Notes: a model not told the origin generated them from the letters alone. 64,000 nt of DNA from Streptomyces klenkii (GCF_003626645.1 NZ_RBAM01000002.1:434001-498000); one strand, 5' to 3'; shown: positions 27,974-36,497, counted from the first letter of the stretch. A program made the numbers and translations.

Positions 27974-28013
27974 TGCTGCACTCCCCGGGGGACAACCCCC
28001 GGACCACCGGCCG
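27974..28013. repeat. Streptomyces REP-like hairpin element (copy 2)
   Basis: TGCTGCA, then stem CCGGGGG (27985-27991), loop ACAA, CCCCCGG (27996-28002), then ACCACCGGCCGG. Matches copy 1 at 7835-7877 in stem, loop length and flanks. It lies in the mce/thiolase divergent gap, so it cannot be a terminator for the minus-strand gene. Confidence 0.6.
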
Positions 28014-28063
28014 GAAGCGCCGGACGCCCCGTCGACCATCCACCACCCGAAAGGGCCGCTGCC

Positions 28064-29275
28064 ATGACTGGTACGAACGGCAAAGCCGGCACCACTTCCG
28101 TGATCGTCGCGGGCGCCCGTACGCCCATGGGCAAGCTGCTCGGCTCGCTGCGCAGCTTCTCCGCGGCCGAGCTGGGCGGCTTCGCCATCAAGGCCGCGCT
28201 CGACCGGGCCGGCATCGGCGGCGACCAGGTGCAGTACGTGATCATGGGTCAGGTGCTCCAGGCCGGCGCCGGCCAGATCCCGGCCCGCCAGGCGGCGGTC
28301 AAGGGCGGCATCCCCATGCACGTCCCCGCCCTGACCATCAACAAGGTCTGCCTCTCCGGCCTCGACGCCATCGCCCTGGCCGACCAGCTCATCCGCGCGG
28401 GCGAGTTCGACATCGTCGTCGCCGGCGGCCAGGAGTCCATGACCAACGCCCCGCACCTGCTGCCCAAGTCCCGCGAGGGCTACAAGTACGGCGCGATCGA
28501 GATGCTCGACTCGATGGACCACGACGGCCTCACCGACTCCTTCGAGTCCATCGCCATGGGCGCCTCCACCGAGAACCACAACACCCGCCTCGGCATCGGC
28601 CGCGCCGCCCAGGACGAGATCGGCGCCCGCTCCCACCAGCGCGCCGCCGCCGCCCAGAAGAACGGCATCTTCGAGGCCGAGATCACCCCCGTCGAGGTCC
28701 CGCAGCGCAAGGGCGACCCGGTCGTCTTCGCCCACGACGAGGGCGTCCGCGGCGACACCACCACCGAGGTCCTCGGCAAGCTGCGCCCGTCCTTCCGCAA
28801 GGACGGCACCATCACCGCCGGCACCTCCTCGCAGATCTCCGACGGCGCCGCCGCCGTCGTCGTGATGAGCAAGGCCAAGGCCGAGGAGCTGGGCCTTGCG
28901 TGGATCGCCGAGATTGGCGCCCACGGCAACGTCGCAGGCCCCGACAACTCCCTGCACTCCCAGCCCTCCAACGCCATCCAGCACGCGCTGCGCCGCGAGG
29001 GCCTGACCGTCGAGGACCTCGATCTCATCGAGATCAACGAGGCGTTCGCCGCCGTCCTCGTGCAGTCAATCAAGGACCTCGGCGTATCCCCGGAAAAGGT
29101 GAACGTCAACGGTGGCGCCATCGCGCTCGGCCACCCGATCGGCATGTCCGGCGCCCGCACCGTCCTCCACCTCGCGCTGGAGCTCAAGCGGCGCGGCGGC
29201 GGCATCGGCGCGGCGGCCCTGTGCGGTGGCGGCGGCCAGGGCGACGCCCTGATCATCCGGGTGCCCGGAAAGTAA
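28064..29275 (+). CDS. Acetyl-CoA C-acetyltransferase (thiolase)
   Basis: A 403-residue biosynthetic/degradative thiolase. Catalytic Cys96 lies in [11 protein letters not shown]. The His region is [18 protein letters not shown] (here [15 protein letters not shown]), and the C-terminal CGGGGQGDA carries the second active-site Cys. The length is normal. It condenses two acetyl-CoA to acetoacetyl-CoA or cleaves 3-ketoacyl-CoA. meaB begins 35 bases after its stop, so the two are probably cotranscribed. Confidence 0.95.
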   Translation: MTGTNGKAGTTSVIVAGARTPMGKLLGSLRSFSAAELGGFAIKAALDRAGIGGDQVQYVIMGQVLQAGAGQIPARQAAVKGGIPMHVPALTINKVCLSGLDAIALADQLIRAGEFDIVVAGGQESMTNAPHLLPKSREGYKYGAIEMLDSMDHDGLTDSFESIAMGASTENHNTRLGIGRAAQDEIGARSHQRAAAAQKNGIFEAEITPVEVPQRKGDPVVFAHDEGVRGDTTTEVLGKLRPSFRKDGTITAGTSSQISDGAAAVVVMSKAKAEELGLAWIAEIGAHGNVAGPDNSLHSQPSNAIQHALRREGLTVEDLDLIEINEAFAAVLVQSIKDLGVSPEKVNVNGGAIALGHPIGMSGARTVLHLALELKRRGGGIGAAALCGGGGQGDALIIRVPGK

Positions 29276-29310
29276 CCCGCGCCGAGAGCCCTTCTGAGAA
29301 CGGAGCCGTG

Positions 29311-30267
29311 ATGGTGGACGTCCCCGCACTGGTGGAGCAGGCCCGCGAAGGCCGGCCGCGCGCCGTGGCCCGGCTGATCTCCCTGGTGGAGGGGGCGTCC
29401 CCGCACCTGCGCGACGTCATGGCCGCCCTGGCCCCGCTGACCGGCGGCGCGTACGTCGTCGGCCTCACCGGCTCGCCCGGCGTCGGCAAGTCCACCTCCA
29501 CGTCGGCGCTGGTCAGCGCGTACCGGCGGATGGGCAAGCGGGTCGGCGTGCTGGCCGTCGACCCGTCCTCGCCGTTCTCGGGCGGCGCCCTGCTCGGCGA
29601 CCGCGTACGGATGTCCGACCACGCCTCCGACCCCGGCGTCTACATCCGCTCCATGGCCACGCGCGGCCACCTGGGCGGCCTGGCCTGGGCCGCCCCGCAG
29701 GCCATCCGCGTGCTGGACGCGGCCGGGTGCGACGTGATCCTCGTCGAGACGGTCGGCGTCGGCCAGTCCGAGGTGGAGATCGCCTCCCAGGCCGACACGA
29801 GCGTGGTGCTCCTCGCCCCCGGCATGGGCGACGGCATCCAGGCCGCGAAGGCCGGAATCCTGGAGATCGGCGACGTTTACGTCGTCAACAAGGCCGACCG
29901 CGACGGCGCCGACGCCACGGCCCGCGAGCTCAACCACATGCTGGGCCTGGGCGAGGCCCGCGCTCCCGGCGACTGGCGGCCGCCCATCGTCAAGACCGTG
30001 GCCGCGCGCGGCGAGGGCACGGACGAGCTGGTCGAGGCGCTGGAGAAGCACCGGGCCTGGATGGAGGAGCGGGGCGTCCTGGCGGACCGCCGCACGGCCC
30101 GGGCCGCGCGCGAGGTCGAGACCATCGCCGTCACGGCCCTGCGCGAGCGCATCGCCGACCTCCACGGCGACCGCCGCCTGACCGCCCTGGCGGAGCGCAT
30201 CGTGGGCGGCTCGCTGGACCCGTACGCGGCCGCGGACGAACTGGTGGCGGGGATCACGAACAGCTGA
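29311..30267 (+). CDS. meaB: Methylmalonyl-CoA mutase-associated GTPase MeaB
   Basis: A 318-residue G3E-family GTPase that guards B12-dependent acyl-CoA mutases from inactivation and gates cofactor loading. P-loop GSPGVGKST, switch/Mg region LAVDPSSPFSGGALLGDRVRM, DVILVETVGVGQSE, and specificity motif NKAD are visible. The C-terminal helices form the usual dimer arm. GTG 29308, ATG 29311 and GTG 29314 are all in frame; ATG has the best spacing from CGGAG. The probable client here is IcmA. Confidence 0.94.
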   Translation: MVDVPALVEQAREGRPRAVARLISLVEGASPHLRDVMAALAPLTGGAYVVGLTGSPGVGKSTSTSALVSAYRRMGKRVGVLAVDPSSPFSGGALLGDRVRMSDHASDPGVYIRSMATRGHLGGLAWAAPQAIRVLDAAGCDVILVETVGVGQSEVEIASQADTSVVLLAPGMGDGIQAAKAGILEIGDVYVVNKADRDGADATARELNHMLGLGEARAPGDWRPPIVKTVAARGEGTDELVEALEKHRAWMEERGVLADRRTARAAREVETIAVTALRERIADLHGDRRLTALAERIVGGSLDPYAAADELVAGITNS

Positions 30268-30281
30268 GCGCCCGGCGGCCG

Positions 30282-30339
30282 TCCGGGCCGGCCGGTCACT
30301 TCTGTCACGGTCCGGGCCGGCCGGTCACTTCTGTCACAG
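30282..30339. repeat. Two 29-bp tandem repeats after meaB
   Basis: TCCGGGCCGGCCGGTCACTT plus CTGTCACGG (30282-30310) is repeated at 30311-30339 with one mismatch. The GGCCGGCC core could form a hairpin, so this may be a duplicated terminator, or a control element for the PBP gene that follows. Confidence 0.75.
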
Positions 30340-30366
30340 AACGCCCACCTGTCATAGAACGCTCAC
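30331..30366. promoter_or_regulatory. Two 18-bp tandem repeats upstream of the PBP gene
   Basis: CTGTCACAGAACGCCCAC (30331-30348) and CTGTCATAGAACGCTCAC (30349-30366) match at 16 of 18 positions. They lie about 80 bases upstream of the PBP start and overlap the 29-bp repeat array. An operator for an unknown regulator is possible. Confidence 0.5.
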
Positions 30367-30442
30367 ACGAATAACTGAAACGGATCTTGCTCCGGGATCG
30401 TCTCCACCGACGTACCCCGTTTCCGTCGAGAGCGATCAGCCC

Positions 30443-32344
30443 TTGAGTAAGAACCGGCACAAACTGCGTCCCCGCCGCCGCAAAAAGGAGGCGACGGCGG
30501 CCGCGGCGCCCCGCAAGCGCTTCGTCGACTACCCGCGCCACGGCAAACGCGGCGTGCGCCGCTGGCTCCCGTCGTGGCGGCAGTGGCTCGGGACGGTGCT
30601 GTTCTTCGTCGCGTGCGCGACGGGCCTGTTCGCGTACGTCTACGCCACCGTCGACATCCCCGACGAGAACGCGGCCGCCCGCCAGGAGGCCAACACGTAC
30701 TACTGGTCGGACGGTTCGCAGCTCGCGAGCGTCGGCGAGGTCAACCGCACCATGGTCCACCTGTCCGACGTGCCGGAGTCCGCGCAGAACGCCGTGATAG
30801 CCGCCGAGAACGAGACCTTTTACCGCGACCGCGGCGTGTCGTTCAAGGGCATCGTGCGGGCCTTCGCCAGCACGGCGGGTGGCGAGGAGACCCAGGGCGG
30901 CTCCACGATCACCCAGCAGTACGTGAAGAACACCTACCTCTCCCAGGAGCAGACCGCCACCCGGAAGGTCAAGGAGCTCGTCATCGCCCTGAAGGTGGAC
31001 CGGACCAAGAGCAAGCAGGAGGTCCTCCAGGGCTACCTCAACACCAGCTGGTTCGGGCGCGGGGCGTACGGGATCGAGGCCGCGGCCCAGTCGTACTACG
31101 GCATTCCCGCCAAGAAGTTGAACCCCAGTCAGAGCGCCATGCTGGCCGCCCTGTTGAAGGGCGCCGAGCTCTACGACCCGTCGGTCAGCACGGGCAACCA
31201 CGAGCGGGCGGTGGAGCGCTGGAAGTGGATCCTGGACCGGGAGGTGCGGACCGGCCGCATGTCCCGCGCCGAGCGGGACACGTACCGGACCTTCCCCGAG
31301 CCCCGCAAGCCGTCCATGGCCGGCGGCCTCGGCGGCCAGACCGGCTACCTCGTCGACGTCGCCAACAAGTACATCAAGCAGCGGGCCATGCTCACCGAGC
31401 AGGACCTGGCCCACGGCGGCTACCGGATCCACACCACCTTCGACAAGGCCCGGATGCAGCGGCTGAAGAAGTCCGTCGACGACGTCGTCGCCCAGGGCAT
31501 CGACCCCGCCGAGCGCCCGGACAGCGACACGGACGTCCAGGTCGGGGCGGCGTCCGTGCGCCCCTCGGACGGCGCCGTCCTCGCCCTCTACGGCGGGCCC
31601 GACGCCACGAAACACTTCGCCAACAACGCCGACACCTCGGGCGTCCCCGTGGGCTCGGCCTTCAAGCCGTTCGTCCTGGCCGCCGCCCTGGAGGGCGGTG
31701 CGGACGCGGACAGCTACTACGACGACGCCGGCAAGCTGCGCTCCGGCCAGGGGCCCGACGAGAACCACCCCACCCTGCGCCGGGCGCTGACGTCGGGCGG
31801 CAACGCCACGTACGTCCGCCTGGGCAAGGAGGCCGGCCCGGGGCAGGTCCGCGACACGGCCGTGCGCGCCGGGCTCCTCAAGGGCAGCATGGCCCGCCTG
31901 GACGAGTCGTTCCCCATCGGCTCGTCCACGCCGAGCGCCGTGCGGATGGCCGCCGCGTACGGCACGTTCGCCAACGAGGGCTTGCAGAGCGACCCGTATT
32001 CGGTCACCAAGGTCGTCAAGGACGGCAGTTCGGTGGGGGGTTTCGAGAGCCGCGCCAAGGCGCGGCGGGCCCTCGCGAAGGAGACCGCGGAGGAGGTCAC
32101 GGAGGCCCTGCGCACCCCGGAGGGCCACGCGGCGGCCCGCACCGGCGACCAGGACCGGATGAACTCGGCCTGGTACGTGGGCTACACGGACAGCCTGTCC
32201 ACCGCCGTCACGATGTTCCGCACGAAGCCGGACGGGGGGCCGCTCCTGCCGATGACCGCGGTGGGAGGTGAGGACTCCCGGCGCGGCACCGTCTTCCCGG
32301 CCCGCATCTGGGCCGGATACACCGGGGCGGAGGCCCGCCCCTGA
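30443..32344 (+). CDS. Class A penicillin-binding protein with degenerate transpeptidase motifs
   Basis: A 633-residue type II membrane protein: basic cytoplasmic N-terminus, one transmembrane helix (about 49-70), then a GT51 glycosyltransferase domain with AAENETFYRDRG (catalytic Glu122), GGSTITQQYVKN and SQSAMLAALLKG. The transpeptidase domain keeps the nucleophile motif SAFK (Ser405), but the second motif reads SGGN (451-454) instead of SxN, and the third reads RTGDQ (566-570) instead of KTGT. Glycan polymerisation is likely; cross-linking activity is doubtful. TTG start; the ribosome-binding site is weak. Confidence 0.88.
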   Translation: MSKNRHKLRPRRRKKEATAAAAPRKRFVDYPRHGKRGVRRWLPSWRQWLGTVLFFVACATGLFAYVYATVDIPDENAAARQEANTYYWSDGSQLASVGEVNRTMVHLSDVPESAQNAVIAAENETFYRDRGVSFKGIVRAFASTAGGEETQGGSTITQQYVKNTYLSQEQTATRKVKELVIALKVDRTKSKQEVLQGYLNTSWFGRGAYGIEAAAQSYYGIPAKKLNPSQSAMLAALLKGAELYDPSVSTGNHERAVERWKWILDREVRTGRMSRAERDTYRTFPEPRKPSMAGGLGGQTGYLVDVANKYIKQRAMLTEQDLAHGGYRIHTTFDKARMQRLKKSVDDVVAQGIDPAERPDSDTDVQVGAASVRPSDGAVLALYGGPDATKHFANNADTSGVPVGSAFKPFVLAAALEGGADADSYYDDAGKLRSGQGPDENHPTLRRALTSGGNATYVRLGKEAGPGQVRDTAVRAGLLKGSMARLDESFPIGSSTPSAVRMAAAYGTFANEGLQSDPYSVTKVVKDGSSVGGFESRAKARRALAKETAEEVTEALRTPEGHAAARTGDQDRMNSAWYVGYTDSLSTAVTMFRTKPDGGPLLPMTAVGGEDSRRGTVFPARIWAGYTGAEARP

Positions 32345-32401
32345 CGGCGGGGCGAGCGGGGCGGCGGAGTTGGGGCTACGGAGCGGGGCGGCGGGGCCGG
32401 C

Positions 32402-32884
32402 TCAGCTGCGGCCGCGGAGCGAGCGCAGGTGCTGGGCCACCGGGGTCAGGGAGGCGTGCAGCGCCTTGAGGTCGGCCTCGCCCAGGAGGTCGATGAAGTG
32501 CTCGCGCACCGAGGCGACGTGGTGCGGGGCCACCTGGCGCATCGTGTCCCAGCCGTGCTCCGTGAGGACGGCGTACAGGCCCCGGCGGTCCGACTCGCAG
32601 TTCTCGCGGCGGACCAGGCCCGCGTTCTCCATGCGGGTGATCTGGTGCGAGAGGCGGCTCTTCGACTGCAAGGTGGCGGTGGCGAGGTCGCTCATCCGCA
32701 TGCGGTGGTCCTCGGACTCCGAGAGGTTGACCAGGATCTCGTAGTCGTTGTTCGTGAGGCCGAACGGTTGCAGGTCCCGTTCGAGCTGGTGCATCAGCAG
32801 GCGGCTGACGTCCAGGTGGGCGCGCCAGGCGCGCTGTTCCTCTTCGCTGAGCCAGCGGGTGCCGTTCTCGGTGTCCATAGACAT
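32402..32884 (-). CDS. MarR-family transcriptional regulator
   Basis: A 160-residue winged-helix dimeric regulator. The helix-turn-helix and wing are MRMSDLATATLQSKSRLSHQITRMENAGLVRRENCESDRRGLYAVLTEHG. The start is ATG 32884 or 32878; no clear ribosome-binding site precedes either. The 40 bases upstream are strikingly AT-rich with GAAAGTTGAAAGATT repeats, probably promoter plus operator. It converges with the PBP gene. Confidence 0.9.
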   Translation of the reverse strand: MSMDTENGTRWLSEEEQRAWRAHLDVSRLLMHQLERDLQPFGLTNNDYEILVNLSESEDHRMRMSDLATATLQSKSRLSHQITRMENAGLVRRENCESDRRGLYAVLTEHGWDTMRQVAPHHVASVREHFIDLLGEADLKALHASLTPVAQHLRSLRGRS

Positions 32885-32929
32885 AGAGGAATTCTACCTA
32901 AGAAAGTTGAAAGATTAACCAACGGGGGC

Positions 32930-32963
32930 GGAGTGTGAGGTCACACGTTCGACGTCACACTCC
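32930..32963 (-). terminator. Terminator of the AIM24 operon
   Basis: 9-bp arms GGAGTGTGA and TCACACTCC lie 13 bases past the last AIM24 stop on the minus strand. A nested GTGTGA-GG-TCACAC palindrome (32933-32946) might alternatively bind a regulator. Confidence 0.6.
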
Positions 32964-32975
32964 GCAGAGTACCGC

Positions 32976-33749
32976 TCACAGCCCGAAGCGGCGCTGGAGG
33001 TCTCCGAGCTGGCCCGGCATCCGGGGCATAGATGGCTGATTCGAGGGTGTTGCGTGCGGGACGCCTGCCTGCTGGGGGGTCTCACCGGTGGGAATGTCGG
33101 CCATCAGCTGCTCGGTGGACTGGAGCAGCACCGTACCGGCGCCCACGAACTCGAACTGGTGCTCCTCGCCGGAGGTCCCGCCCAGCCCCGTGAACGCCCG
33201 CACCCCGCCCACCACGCCCCGCAGGTACTGGTGGTCGTAGTGGTGGCAGGGCGAGGGGCAGTCGGCCCAGCCGACGAGGGCCTGCGGATCCACCCGGATG
33301 GGCGGCTCGACGAAGACGACCGGGCCGTTGGAGGCCGCCACGAACTTGCCCGTGCCGATCAGCGTCAGGAAGCCCGGCACGATCGACTGCTTGAGCGACA
33401 GCGACGGCTGGAACGCCAGCAGATTGCCCGACCGCACCGTCAGATTGCCGTCCTCCAGATCGTAGGAGTTGACGTCGAAACTGCGGTCCGCGAGCAGCAT
33501 CTTGCCCTTCCCCTCGGCGACCACCCAGTCCGCGGCGTGCAGCGGGGAGTGGAAGCTGTGGGCGATGAGGCGGTCGAGGCGGCCGTGGCCGACGCCGTGG
33601 AAGTCGATGCGCCCGTAATAGGCGATCATCTTGCCCTTCTGGAGGAACCACTGGCCGTCCAGATCCACGCTGAAGGCGTACGGATTGACGTTGTCGTCGG
33701 ACGGGAGAGTGTGCGCGTCGAAGACGACCGGGCCGTTCACCGTGCTCAA
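32976..33749 (-). CDS. AIM24 family protein, third gene of the cluster
   Basis: A 257-residue protein with the AIM24/TIGR00266 beta-sandwich pattern (FSVDLDGQWFLQKGKMIAYYG, FLTLIGTGKFVAASNGPVVF, VDPQALVGW) and a Pro/Gln-rich C-terminal tail ending GDLQRRFGL. The TTG start overlaps the stop of the upstream paralogue as TTGA, giving translational coupling. It is more divergent than the other two. Its VGWADCPSPCHHYDH loop with Cys and His residues could bind metal (inference). Confidence 0.85.
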   Translation of the reverse strand: MSTVNGPVVFDAHTLPSDDNVNPYAFSVDLDGQWFLQKGKMIAYYGRIDFHGVGHGRLDRLIAHSFHSPLHAADWVVAEGKGKMLLADRSFDVNSYDLEDGNLTVRSGNLLAFQPSLSLKQSIVPGFLTLIGTGKFVAASNGPVVFVEPPIRVDPQALVGWADCPSPCHHYDHQYLRGVVGGVRAFTGLGGTSGEEHQFEFVGAGTVLLQSTEQLMADIPTGETPQQAGVPHATPSNQPSMPRMPGQLGDLQRRFGL

Positions 33750-34396
33750 AGCTTCTCCTCCGACGCCTGAACGTAGACCGTGCCCTCGCCGGACAGCTCC
33801 AGCTGGAACGCCTCCCCGGACCCGCGCCCCACCATCTCGCGCCAGCCCAGGGCCGTGGAGAGCTTGTTGCGCACGTCGCCGCGGTGGGCGACGTACGCCT
33901 GCGGGTCCACGTGCACGGGGCGGCCGGAGCGGATCGGCAGCTCGATGACGCCGCCGTGGGCCATCACGGCGACCGCGCCGTGGCCCTTGAGGGTCGTCGT
34001 GAACAGGCCCTGGCCGGTGACCTGGCCGCGGACCATGCCCATCACGCCGCCCTGCGAGCCCATGAACATCGTGCCCTGCTGGAGGGTGCCGTCGAAGGCG
34101 AGCAGGCGGTCCGCCTCCACGTAGAGCGTCTCGCCGGCCAGCTCCACCACGTGGACGTGGTGGCCGCCGTGGCCGAACATCACCGTGCCGTTGCCCTCCA
34201 CGGTCATCAGCGGAGTGGCCTCATTGGCGATGCGGCGGCCGATCATGCCCATCACGCCGCCCTGGCCGCCGGTGATGCTCGGCGTGAAGGAGACGTCGCC
34301 CTTGTAGGCGAGCATGGCGCCGCGCTGGCTGAAGAGGCGCTGGCCGGGCGCGATCTTCGCCTCGACCATGCGGGAGTTCAGAGGCCGGAACGGCAT
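33746..34396 (-). CDS. AIM24 family protein, second gene of the cluster
   Basis: A 216-residue AIM24-family protein, a beta-rich family of unknown biochemical role in bacteria and mitochondria. Typical repeats are seen: LFSQRGAMLAYKGDVSF, GGVMGMIGRRIANEATPLMTVEGNGTVMF, GETLYVEADRLLAFD, GLFTTTLKGHGAVAVM and VHVDPQAYVAH. ATG 34396 follows AAAGGGG. Coupled by a 4-base overlap to the following gene; 127 bases separate it from the first paralogue. Confidence 0.9.
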   Translation of the reverse strand: MPFRPLNSRMVEAKIAPGQRLFSQRGAMLAYKGDVSFTPSITGGQGGVMGMIGRRIANEATPLMTVEGNGTVMFGHGGHHVHVVELAGETLYVEADRLLAFDGTLQQGTMFMGSQGGVMGMVRGQVTGQGLFTTTLKGHGAVAVMAHGGVIELPIRSGRPVHVDPQAYVAHRGDVRNKLSTALGWREMVGRGSGEAFQLELSGEGTVYVQASEEKL

Positions 34397-34523
34397 CACA
34401 CTGCGCCCCTTTCGTTCTCCCCCATAGCCTGAACGGCATGGGAGGTGCCCCCATCTCCGCCCGCGCGGCGCAGAGGTGCGGCCTTCGTGGTCGTCCGCGG
34501 CCCGGTGGCCGCGCGTGCGTCGC

Positions 34524-35162
34524 TCACACGTCACCTCCGAACGTCGTGCGCTCGCTGGGCTGGACGTAGACGAGGCCCTCGCCCTCGAAGCGGATCTGGA
34601 AGGCCTCGCCGGAGCCCTCGCCGATGAACGTGCGGAAGTTGACCCCGGACTGGAAGTGCTGCTTGAGCTTGCCGGTGTGCGCTATGTACGCCCCCGGGTC
34701 GACCTGGAGCGGCGTGGACGGCGTCACGCGCAGGACGATCGCCGTGCCGTCCGACATGATCGCCGCCTGGCCCGTGCCCTCGACGGTCGTCGTGAACAGG
34801 CCGTTGCCCTGGGAGGCGCCGCGCAGGCCGGTGAAGGTCGTGCCGGTGCGCAGGGAGGAGTCGGCGGCCAGGAGATTGCTGGCCTCCACGTAGAGCGTCT
34901 CGCCGCGGAGGGAGACGAGGTTGATCTCGGTCGCCCGGTCGGCGAAGAAGCAGGTGCCGCGGCCCTTGACCTCCATCACTTCCATCTGCTCGCCGGTGAG
35001 CCGGCGCGTGACCATGCCGCGGAGGCCGTCACCGCCGCCGGTCATCTTCTTGAACGTCATGTCGCCCTCGTACGCGACCATCGACCCGTTCTTGGCCTTG
35101 ACCGCGTCGCCCGTCAGGTCGACGGCGAGGACTTTGCTCCCCTGGAGCCGAAACTGTGCCAC
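34524..35162 (-). CDS. AIM24 family protein, first gene of the cluster
   Basis: A 212-residue AIM24-family protein. It follows the same pattern as its neighbour: VKAKNGSMVAYEGDMTFKKM, GLRGMVTRRLTGEQMEVMEVKGRGTCFF, GETLYVEASNLLAAD, GLFTTTVEGTGQAAIM and LQVDPGAYIAH. GTG start 35162 gives MAQFRLQGSKVLAVDL. First gene of a three-gene paralogous operon. Confidence 0.9.
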   Translation of the reverse strand: MAQFRLQGSKVLAVDLTGDAVKAKNGSMVAYEGDMTFKKMTGGGDGLRGMVTRRLTGEQMEVMEVKGRGTCFFADRATEINLVSLRGETLYVEASNLLAADSSLRTGTTFTGLRGASQGNGLFTTTVEGTGQAAIMSDGTAIVLRVTPSTPLQVDPGAYIAHTGKLKQHFQSGVNFRTFIGEGSGEAFQIRFEGEGLVYVQPSERTTFGGDV

Positions 35163-35241
35163 GGCAAGAAGCTAGCGGGCGGACTCGCCGGTCCGACAGG
35201 CCCTTGGTCCCTGATCGGCCCCCGATTGCTCCCTGAATGAC

Positions 35242-35267
35242 CCCGGATCCGGTGATCGGGATCCGGG
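35242..35267. promoter_or_regulatory. Inverted repeat in the AIM24/DUF3817 divergent region
   Basis: Perfect 9-bp arms CCCGGATCC and GGATCCGGG around GGTGATCG. It lies between two divergent starts, so an operator is more likely than a terminator. Confidence 0.45.
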
Positions 35268-35283
35268 CTGCAACAATGGGGGA

Positions 35284-35305
35284 GCTTGTGAATGTCATCA
35301 CAAGC
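35284..35305. promoter_or_regulatory. CRP/FNR-type binding site (TGTGA-N6-TCACA)
   Basis: Perfect 8-bp arms GCTTGTGA and TCACAAGC around ATGTCA, containing the exact CRP-family consensus TGTGA-N6-TCACA (35287-35302). It lies 60 bases upstream of the DUF3817 start and 122 bases upstream of the AIM24 operon start. Streptomyces encode a cAMP receptor protein that recognises this type of site. Confidence 0.65.
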
Positions 35306-35364
35306 CGTAGTCGTTCCGCCACTGTCCAGCCACTGACCACTGACTCACGAAGGTGCGTACCCCC

Positions 35365-35709
35365 GTGGACATCAAGACCGCCTCCGCCCTGCGCCGGCTC
35401 CGCCTGGTCTCCGCCCCGGAGGCCGTTTCCTTCCTGCTGCTGATCGTCTGCTCCGTGCTCAAGCGCACGACGGACTTCAACGCCGTACCGGTGATGGGCG
35501 CCGTCCACGGCATCCTCTTCGTCATCTACGTCCTCTTCTGGCTGGATGCCTGGAACAAGACCAAGTGGCCTGTGAAGACCGCGGCCCTCTACTTCGTCCT
35601 CTCCGTCCTGCCGACCGGCGGCTTCTTCGCCGAGCGCATGCTGCGCCGCGAGGCCGAGGCGAGCGTCATCGCCGCCCGCGCCCGCAAGGAGGGCGTGGTC
35701 AACGCATGA
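35365..35709 (+). CDS. DUF3817 family membrane protein (copy 1)
   Basis: A 114-residue protein with three hydrophobic segments ([56 protein letters not shown]). The HGILF and FFAER signatures identify DUF3817, an actinobacterial membrane family of unknown role. GTG 35365 has GAAGG about 13 bases upstream; GTG 35353 is closer but leaves almost no spacing. The stop overlaps the next gene (ATGA). A paralogue is at 39844. Confidence 0.85.
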   Translation: MDIKTASALRRLRLVSAPEAVSFLLLIVCSVLKRTTDFNAVPVMGAVHGILFVIYVLFWLDAWNKTKWPVKTAALYFVLSVLPTGGFFAERMLRREAEASVIAARARKEGVVNA

Positions 35710-36002
35710 TCGTCGCATTCTCGGTGTCGCCCCTGGGTGTGGGTGAGGACGTCGGCGAATACGTGGCGGACGCGGTCCGCGTCGTCCGCGACTCCGGCCT
35801 GCCGAACCGTACGGACGCGATGTTCACGTCCATCGAGGGCGAGTGGGACGAGGTCATGGACGTCGTCAAGCGCGCGGTCGCGGCGGTCGAGGCCCGCGCG
35901 GGCCGCGTGTCCCTGGTCCTGAAGGCGGACATCCGCGAGGGCGTGACGGACGGCCTGACGTCCAAGGTCGAAACGGTCGAGCGGTACCTCGCGGAGGGCT
36001 GA
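35706..36002 (+). CDS. MTH1187/YkoF family thiamine-binding protein
   Basis: A 98-residue ferredoxin-like protein ([56 protein letters not shown]). The family, formerly DUF77, forms tetramers that bind thiamine or its precursors. Overlaps the DUF3817 gene by ATGA, so the two form an operon, suggesting a link between the membrane protein and thiamine handling (inference). Confidence 0.9.
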   Translation: MIVAFSVSPLGVGEDVGEYVADAVRVVRDSGLPNRTDAMFTSIEGEWDEVMDVVKRAVAAVEARAGRVSLVLKADIREGVTDGLTSKVETVERYLAEG

Positions 36003-36016
36003 TCTCCCGGCTACGG

Positions 36017-36064
36017 GAACGGCCCGGGCCGGGCGCGTGAATGCGCGTCCGGCCCGGGCCGTTC
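36017..36064. terminator. Bidirectional terminator
   Basis: Perfect 16-bp arms GAACGGCCCGGGCCGG (36017-36032) and complement (36049-36064), enclosing a second GCGCGT-rich stem. Sits between converging genes. Confidence 0.85.
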
Positions 36065-36081
36065 GTCGTTGACCTGTAGGT

Positions 36082-36336
36082 TCACTCACGCCCCAGGCCG
36101 AGCCGGGCGCGGGCTTCTTCGTGTGGGATGAGGACCAGGGTCCCGGCGGCTTGCTGCTCCCGGTACTGAGCCAGTGCGAGAGCGGCCTCGATGTCGGCGA
36201 GCTCTTCGGGGTTGATCAGGACGGCTGCGGGCTGACCGTGATCAGTGATCGTGATGCGTTCGCGGGCGTGCGAGGCCCGTCGGACCAGAGATTCGAAACG
36301 GGCGCGCGCCTCAGTGATCGACAAGGTCTCACTCAT
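36082..36336 (-). CDS. Phd/YefM-family antitoxin without an adjacent toxin
   Basis: An 84-residue antitoxin: N-terminal DNA-binding dimer fold SITEARARFESLVRRASHARERITITDHGQPAAVLINPEEL, then a C-terminal toxin-neutralising tail (AQYREQQAAGTLVLIPHEEARARLGLG). Antitoxins of this family normally precede a RelE/YoeB or Doc toxin gene by a few bases. Here a terminator lies directly downstream and no toxin frame exists on either side, so it is an orphan. Confidence 0.88.
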   Translation of the reverse strand: MSETLSITEARARFESLVRRASHARERITITDHGQPAAVLINPEELADIEAALALAQYREQQAAGTLVLIPHEEARARLGLGRE

Positions 36337-36497
36337 GTACAGAACCGTGCCTGTCGCGTGCCTTCAAGATCGGTGGTTTCGGGAAGCTCGCTCCGATGGG
36401 CTGAGGCCCGTGCTGAGGGAGGCGCGGGTCTGAGTCCTCAGGTGTGCGCGCTGCCCCGGCGGGGCAGGTGGCGGCAGGGCCGCCGGCTCTGAACCCT

